Assembly (NCBI GenBank): GCA_903924715.1
Contig: CAIYCP010000632.1
Span: 1-9,852, forward strand
DNA from: an uncultured beta proteobacterium
GTDB taxonomy: Bacteria; Pseudomonadota; Gammaproteobacteria; Burkholderiales; Burkholderiaceae_B
DNA: 9,852 nt
Direction of reading: 5' to 3'
The position numbers were made by a program, and so were the translations under genes. How positions within the stretch are numbered: position 1 is the first letter of the stretch; each line of letters starts with the position of its first letter. The notes below the pieces were generated by a model. The model saw nothing but the letters and a program-made list of their open reading frames with translations. It was not told where the DNA came from and ran no database searches. Below, one piece after another: positions 6,080-9,852 of this stretch.

Positions 6080-7294
6080 ATGCCTCACAATGCGTATGCC
6101 TTCACCAACCCTTACGCTGACGCGCCCGACTCAAGTTATGGTGTGCACCGAGAAAGTGTCATGAGTCAAGCTGGCTTTGATGCAGCCTTCGCTGAAATCT
6201 CGAGCTGGCCCGGCTACTCCCCTACTCCGCTGGTATCACTGCCTGAATTGGCCCAAGCGCTGGGGATCGCCGAGCTTCTGTACAAAGATGAACGAGGCCG
6301 GTTTGGCTTAGGTAGCTTCAAAGCCCTGGGCGGCGCGTACGCCGTTGCCAACGTGTTACGGCTCGAGGTGCAGCGAGCGCATGAAATAGCCCAAGTCAGC
6401 TCAAAACAATTACTCTCTGGGGCCTTTAAAGAGGTCATCGGTGCTGCAACCGTCACCTGTGCGACAGATGGCAATCATGGCCGCTCAGTCGCCTGGGGTG
6501 CTCGGCTATTTGGTTGTCACTGCGTCATTTATGTACACGAAACCGTGAGTCAAGGGCGGCGCGATGCCATTGCACAATATGGCGCTGAAGTGCGCGAAGT
6601 CAAAGGCAATTACGACGACGCGGTAAGGTTTGCCGCCACCACCGCCGCCGAGCAAGGCTGGACCGTCGTATCCGATACCTCATATCCTGGTTATCGTGAC
6701 ATCCCACTTGATGTCATGCATGGCTATGGCGTGATGGCCTCAGAAATTGTCACCCAAATGTCTAACGCACCACCGCCCACTCATGTCTTTGCTCAAGCAG
6801 GCGTGGGCGCCCTCGCGTCGGCGGTATGTGCCAATTTCTGGCTACAGTGGGGCACACAACGTCCTTTATTTGTAGTCACCGAACCCACGCAAGCCGACTG
6901 TGTCTATAAAAGTCTGCAAGCAGGTCAACGCAGCGTCGTTCACGGCACACTTGATACCGTCATGGCGGGGCTCGCCTGCGGCGAGGTCTCTGAACTTGCC
7001 TGGGAAATTTTGCAAGGTGGGACCAATATCGCGATTGCGCTTGATGATGCCTATGCACTAGAGGCGATGCGTATACTCGCAAAGCCCCTAGGTAGAGACC
7101 CAGCCATCGTGGCGGGCGAAACCGGCGGGGTTGGATTGGCGGCCTTGCTAGCGGCGCGTGATCACCCTGGTATTCGTCAGCAACTCGGCCTGAACGCTCG
7201 GGCGCGTGTGCTGTTGCTTGGTAGCGAGGGAGACACAGATCCCCTTATTTATCAGCAGGTCGTTGGAAAAACCGCTTTGGAGGTCTTGGCATGA
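6080..7294 (+). CDS. dpaL: Diaminopropionate ammonia-lyase (YgeX type, PLP-dependent)
   Basis: This 404-residue fold-type II PLP enzyme is predicted to convert 2,3-diaminopropionate to pyruvate and two ammonia molecules in the cytoplasm. The PLP lysine is K81 in GLGSFKALGGAYAV; D130 (ATDGNHGRSVAWGA) and D199 (SDTSYPGY) are spaced 69 residues apart, as are the two catalytic aspartates I recall for E. coli YgeX (120 and 189). The cofactor-phosphate loop is QAGVGALA (239-246), and GEGDTD-type ending residues appear as GSEGDTDPL (381-389). The N-terminus aligns with YgeX from the first residues, which favours the ATG at 6080 over Met28, although the ribosome site (AGAG) is weak. It is the first gene of a probable operon, and the next gene overlaps it by 4 bp. 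Threonine synthase/serine dehydratase homologues are less likely given the ALGGAYA and GDTD motifs. Known YgeX-type enzymes accept both D- and L-substrate, which would suit this locus. Confidence 0.9.
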   Translation: MPHNAYAFTNPYADAPDSSYGVHRESVMSQAGFDAAFAEISSWPGYSPTPLVSLPELAQALGIAELLYKDERGRFGLGSFKALGGAYAVANVLRLEVQRAHEIAQVSSKQLLSGAFKEVIGAATVTCATDGNHGRSVAWGARLFGCHCVIYVHETVSQGRRDAIAQYGAEVREVKGNYDDAVRFAATTAAEQGWTVVSDTSYPGYRDIPLDVMHGYGVMASEIVTQMSNAPPPTHVFAQAGVGALASAVCANFWLQWGTQRPLFVVTEPTQADCVYKSLQAGQRSVVHGTLDTVMAGLACGEVSELAWEILQGGTNIAIALDDAYALEAMRILAKPLGRDPAIVAGETGGVGLAALLAARDHPGIRQQLGLNARARVLLLGSEGDTDPLIYQQVVGKTALEVLA

Positions 7295-8523
7295 GCACAT
7301 CTCACTTGGCCATTAGTGCTGAACACCTACTTGAGCAAGTTCATGCGCTGGCTGAAATTGGACTCACCGCTGAAGGCGCCTGTTGCCGCCTGGCTTTGTC
7401 AGACGAAGATCGCCTGGGGCGAGATCAGTTAATCCTCTGGATGCGCGAACTCAAACTTGAAGTCAGCGTCGATCCAATCGGTAACATCTTCGGCTGGCGT
7501 GCTGGCTTAGAAGATCTACCGCCGGTGATGACAGGCTCTCACATTGATACGGTTCGTACCGGTGGCCGCTACGATGGCCCGCTGGGCGTGCTGGGTGGCC
7601 TAGAGGTGGTTCGCTCACTTAATCAGGCTGGCGTCGTCACGCGACGACCGCTCGTGATCGCAGCCTTTACCAATGAAGAAGGCGCACGGTTTCACCCAGA
7701 CATGCTGGGCTCGCTCGTCTATGTTGGTGGCCTCTCGCTTGAAGAAGCCTATGCCTCGCATAGCGCCGACGGCAAAGTGCTCATAGACGAGCTCACCAAA
7801 ATTGGGTACGTGGGTCAGGCGCCGTTGCCGCTGTGCAAACCGCATGCCTTTGTTGAATTGCATATCGAGCAAGGTCCAATCCTGGATATTGAAGGCGTCA
7901 CGATTGGTGCTGTGCGTGATTTACAAGGGATCTCGTGGCAAGAGCTCACGATCGTGGGTCAATCTAATCATGCGGGCACCACCCCAATGCGCCTGCGCCA
8001 CGATGCGGGCTACTGTGCCGCCGCGATCAGCGTTTTTATACGCGAACTCACAAAAGAAATGGGTGGAGCTCAGGTTGCCACGATGGGGGCCACGAAACTG
8101 CATCCCAACCTAATCAATGTCATAGCCGCACGCGCAGTGGTGACTGTTGATTTGCGCAACACTGACGAAGCTTTATTAAAAATTGCCGAACAAAAATTGA
8201 ATGCGTTTTTAACCAAATTATCGAACGAAGAAGGCGTCACGATCACGAGCCATCGATTGGCGCGCTTCGAACCCGTCAAATTTGACCAGTCGATTGCAGA
8301 CCTGATTGCAAGCAAGGCCCAGACCTTGGGATATTCGTGCCGCACGATGACCTCAGGTGCCGGGCACGACGCACAAATGATGGCGCGTTTTTGCCCAAGC
8401 GCAATGATTTTTGTGCCTTCAGTGAAAGGCATTAGTCATAACCCCGCCGAACACACTGAAGTCGCAGACTTAGTGGCTGGTGGCAATGTCCTCTTACAGA
8501 CTTTGCTTGAATTAGCTAAATAA
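7291..8523 (+). CDS. M20-family N-carbamoyl-L-amino-acid hydrolase / allantoate amidohydrolase-type enzyme
   Basis: This 410-residue metal-dependent amidohydrolase belongs to the M20 subgroup that contains L-carbamoylases (AmaB/HyuC type), allantoate amidohydrolase and beta-ureidopropionase. Metal ligands seen: H84 (TGSHIDTV), D95 (GGRYDGPLG), E129/E130 (FTNEEGARF), H191 (ELHIEQGP) and H383 (ISHNPAEHTE). Substrate-lid and dimerisation motifs are GQSNHAGTTPMRLRHDAG (223-240) and TSGAGHDAQMMA (354-365). Length is normal and no motif is broken. The start ATG overlaps the lyase stop as ATGA, so translation is probably coupled. Members of this subgroup release ammonia and CO2 from the carbamoyl group and leave the free amino acid. 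With a diaminopropionate lyase upstream, a natural substrate could be an N-carbamoyl or ureido form of diaminopropionate, but the subgroup is too promiscuous to decide that here. Confidence 0.88.
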   Translation: MSTSHLAISAEHLLEQVHALAEIGLTAEGACCRLALSDEDRLGRDQLILWMRELKLEVSVDPIGNIFGWRAGLEDLPPVMTGSHIDTVRTGGRYDGPLGVLGGLEVVRSLNQAGVVTRRPLVIAAFTNEEGARFHPDMLGSLVYVGGLSLEEAYASHSADGKVLIDELTKIGYVGQAPLPLCKPHAFVELHIEQGPILDIEGVTIGAVRDLQGISWQELTIVGQSNHAGTTPMRLRHDAGYCAAAISVFIRELTKEMGGAQVATMGATKLHPNLINVIAARAVVTVDLRNTDEALLKIAEQKLNAFLTKLSNEEGVTITSHRLARFEPVKFDQSIADLIASKAQTLGYSCRTMTSGAGHDAQMMARFCPSAMIFVPSVKGISHNPAEHTEVADLVAGGNVLLQTLLELAK

Positions 8524-8569
8524 TTTGATTCGCAACATAGCGATTACATAAAACCGGGAGAAACGTTTC

Positions 8570-9526
8570 ATGGCACGCATCATCACAGTCGGTGCAGCAC
8601 AACTAGGCCCCATTGCGTTGAACGATACGCGCGCTCAAGTGGTTGAGCGCATGGTCGCCCTGATGCATCAAGCGAAAAGCTGCGGCTGCGATGTGGTCGT
8701 TTTTCCTGAACTAGCACTGACGACTTTTTTTCCACGTTGGTACTTTGAAGAGCAGGCTTCAATTGACGCGTTCTTCGAAGCCAGCATGCCCAGCTCAGAG
8801 ACACAAAAACTTTTTGATACCGCTCGAACCTTGCAAGTCGGTTTTTATTTAGGCTATGCCGAGCTTGCCCAAGAGCAAGGACAGCTGCGTCGCTTCAACA
8901 CTGCAATCACGGTCGACAAAAACGGAAAAATTCTTTCAAAATATCGAAAAATTCATCTTCCTGGACATCCAGAACATGAACCTTGGCGTCGATTTCAGCA
9001 TCTTGAAAAGCGTTATTTTGAAACTGGAAATTTAGGCTTCAATGCGTTTCAAGCTGATTGGGGAACGCACAAGAAAGGCGTCTTTGGCATGGCAATCTGC
9101 AACGATCGCCGTTGGTCAGAAACCTATCGAATTTTAGGTTTACAAGCAGTTGAAATGATTTTTATTGGCTACAACACGCCTGTACATAATCCGCCTGCGC
9201 CTGAGCACGATGCACTTTCGAACTTTCACAACGAACTCGTGATGCAATCAGGTGCGTATCAAAATGGTACGTGGGTGGTGGGGGTGGCGAAGGCAGGCAT
9301 CGAAGAAGGGATCGAGCAAATCGGCAATTCAATTATTGTCGCCCCTTCAGGTGAGATCGTTGGGGCTTGCACAACCTTAGGTGACGAACTGGCGATTGCA
9401 CGTTGCGATCTTGATTTGTGCAGCTCGTACAAAAATACGACATTTAACTTCGCCCGTCATCGCGAACCCGAGCAATACCGCATGATTGTCGAGCGTAAAG
9501 GGGCGATAGCGCCTAAAAGCGATTGA
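8570..9526 (+). CDS. N-carbamoyl-D-amino-acid hydrolase, nitrilase superfamily
   Basis: The 318-residue product has the nitrilase-superfamily Glu-Lys-Cys triad: E47 (VFPELALTTFFPRW), K127 (KYRKIHLPGH) and C177 (MAICNDRRW). H129 and H144 match the substrate-binding histidines I recall in the Agrobacterium D-carbamoylase, and the PELALTTFFPRW and NDRRW signatures are typical of that subfamily. It would hydrolyse N-carbamoyl-D-amino acids to the D-amino acid, ammonia and CO2 in the cytoplasm. GGGAG lies 9 nt before the ATG, a strong ribosome site. A 46-bp gap separates it from the M20 gene with no terminator, so it is probably the third gene of the operon. Pairing a D-type and an L-type carbamoylase suggests both stereoisomers are handled. 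The last codons overlap a 34-bp tandem repeat. A beta-ureidopropionase-like activity is an alternative but less likely. Confidence 0.9.
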   Translation: MARIITVGAAQLGPIALNDTRAQVVERMVALMHQAKSCGCDVVVFPELALTTFFPRWYFEEQASIDAFFEASMPSSETQKLFDTARTLQVGFYLGYAELAQEQGQLRRFNTAITVDKNGKILSKYRKIHLPGHPEHEPWRRFQHLEKRYFETGNLGFNAFQADWGTHKKGVFGMAICNDRRWSETYRILGLQAVEMIFIGYNTPVHNPPAPEHDALSNFHNELVMQSGAYQNGTWVVGVAKAGIEEGIEQIGNSIIVAPSGEIVGACTTLGDELAIARCDLDLCSSYKNTTFNFARHREPEQYRMIVERKGAIAPKSD

Positions 9527-9576
9527 GCGTGCAGAGGCGGTCTCGCCCAAAGGCGATTGAGCGTAAAGAGGCGGTT
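9491..9576 (+). repeat. 34-bp imperfect tandem repeat (2.5 copies) spanning the carbamoylase stop
   Basis: Copies start at 9491, 9525 and 9559, each beginning GAGCGT; copies 1 and 2 end in GCGATT. Copies 1 and 2 match at 26 of 34 positions, and copy 3 is partial (first 18 bases, 15 of which match copy 2). Copy 1 is coding (ERKGAIAPKSD); the carbamoylase stop TGA straddles the junction with copy 2. Both complete copies keep GGCG-N4-CGCC (9502-9513, 9536-9547) although three of four loop bases differ. Copy 2 can alternatively fold TCGCC-CAAA-GGCGA (9543-9556). It fills the gap between two convergent genes, so a transcript-end function is possible, although no U-run is present. Confidence 0.75.
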
Positions 9577-9577
9577 G

Positions 9578-9852
9578 CTAGTAATCGTCTTCGTCGCTGG
9601 GCGGTACAAGACGGCTGTAGTCAAACTCAACAAACTGGGCGCGCCGTGTACCATTTACCAACGCACGGCCCGCAAAGGAACGGCCGTCAGACAAGGTGAT
9701 GCTGACAGAGTAAGAGCCCGAGCTAAGGCCCTCGATGCGAAAAAATCCACCCTGATCAGTCAATGCCGTCAAAACTGAATCACGGCGCTGATGAACTTGA
9801 ACCGAAGCTGCTTCAAATACTTTTTCACTCATGGTATCCACCACTCGACCGA
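9578..9852 (-). CDS. C-terminal part of a protein with a carboxypeptidase-regulatory-like domain (5' end outside the window)
   Basis: The minus-strand frame is open to the right edge and reads GRVVDTMSEKVFEAASVQVHQ, then TDQGGFFRIEGLSSGSYSVSI, then a short tail ending SDEDDY. The pattern GxVVD...A-V-V...TDxxGxFxIxGLxxGxYxVxI is the Ig-like, transthyretin-fold CarboxypepD_reg domain found in secreted and outer-membrane proteins. The visible part has no start codon of its own that makes sense, because the conserved GRVVD strand runs into the edge; the GTG codons at 9844 and 9841 are Val residues of that strand. The acidic tail is the true C-terminus (TAG at 9578-9580). The protein's function is unknown from this fragment. 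It is convergent with the carbamoylase operon. Confidence 0.75.
   Translation of the reverse strand, partial: GRVVDTMSEKVFEAASVQVHQRRDSVLTALTDQGGFFRIEGLSSGSYSVSITLSDGRSFAGRALVNGTRRAQFVEFDYSRLVPPSDEDDY

Noticed and set aside
6080..7294. Threonine synthase or serine/threonine dehydratase
   Set aside because: The SFKALGGAYA lysine motif, the 69-residue spacing of D130 and D199, and the C-terminal EGDTD motif fit diaminopropionate ammonia-lyase better.
8070..8432. Minus-strand frame of 120 codons opposite the M20 hydrolase
   Set aside because: It overlaps the conserved GAGHD region of the M20 enzyme and has no promoter or family resemblance.
9578..9844. A complete 88-residue protein starting at GTG 9844
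   Set aside because: The frame stays open to the window edge and the conserved GRVVD strand of the domain continues upstream of that GTG, so the gene is truncated rather than small.

Overview
The window looks like a chromosomal stretch from a Gram-negative proteobacterium, most likely a betaproteobacterium (Burkholderiales/Alcaligenaceae-like). I infer this from the mid-range base composition, an outer-membrane porin with an N-terminal coiled coil, a Tat-exported PhoX phosphatase and a dense set of amino-acid-derivative hydrolases. Nothing in the sequence proves the taxon. It is almost fully coding. I see no rRNA, tRNA, IS element, phage gene or CRISPR array.

Left part (1-2062, minus strand): an outer-membrane porin-like protein, missing only its C-terminal end at the window edge, is preceded by a small DUF2946-like exported protein with paired Cys and His residues. 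Upstream of the small gene lies an AT-rich nested palindrome that resembles a Fur/Zur-type operator. This suggests a metal-responsive two-gene unit.

Centre (2063-4453, minus strand): a full-length phoX alkaline phosphatase with a twin-arginine signal. Just upstream is a near-consensus PhoB box (CCGTCAT-GAAT-CTGTCAT) with a -10-like element, so phosphate-starvation control can be read directly from the DNA. An 18-bp perfect palindrome separates it from the next gene.

Right part (4454-9526): a divergent catabolic locus. On the minus strand is an N-acyl-D-amino-acid deacylase. On the plus strand is a probable operon of a diaminopropionate ammonia-lyase (YgeX type), an M20 N-carbamoyl-L-amino-acid hydrolase/allantoate-amidohydrolase-type enzyme (ATGA overlap) and a nitrilase-superfamily N-carbamoyl-D-amino-acid hydrolase. 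The 192-bp divergent spacer carries a possible promoter and a TACCA-TTT-TGGTA operator-like dyad. Together the four enzymes would strip N-acyl and N-carbamoyl groups from D- and L-amino acids and break a diamino acid to pyruvate and ammonia. No hydantoinase, transporter or regulator lies inside the window. This combination is the most interesting feature and may be a dedicated route for N-blocked 2,3-diaminopropionate or ureido amino acids.

Right edge (9491-9852): a degenerate 34-bp tandem repeat begins inside the last codons of the carbamoylase gene and fills the gap to a convergent gene. That gene is the 3' end of a protein with a carboxypeptidase-regulatory-like (Ig-type) domain, cut by the window edge.
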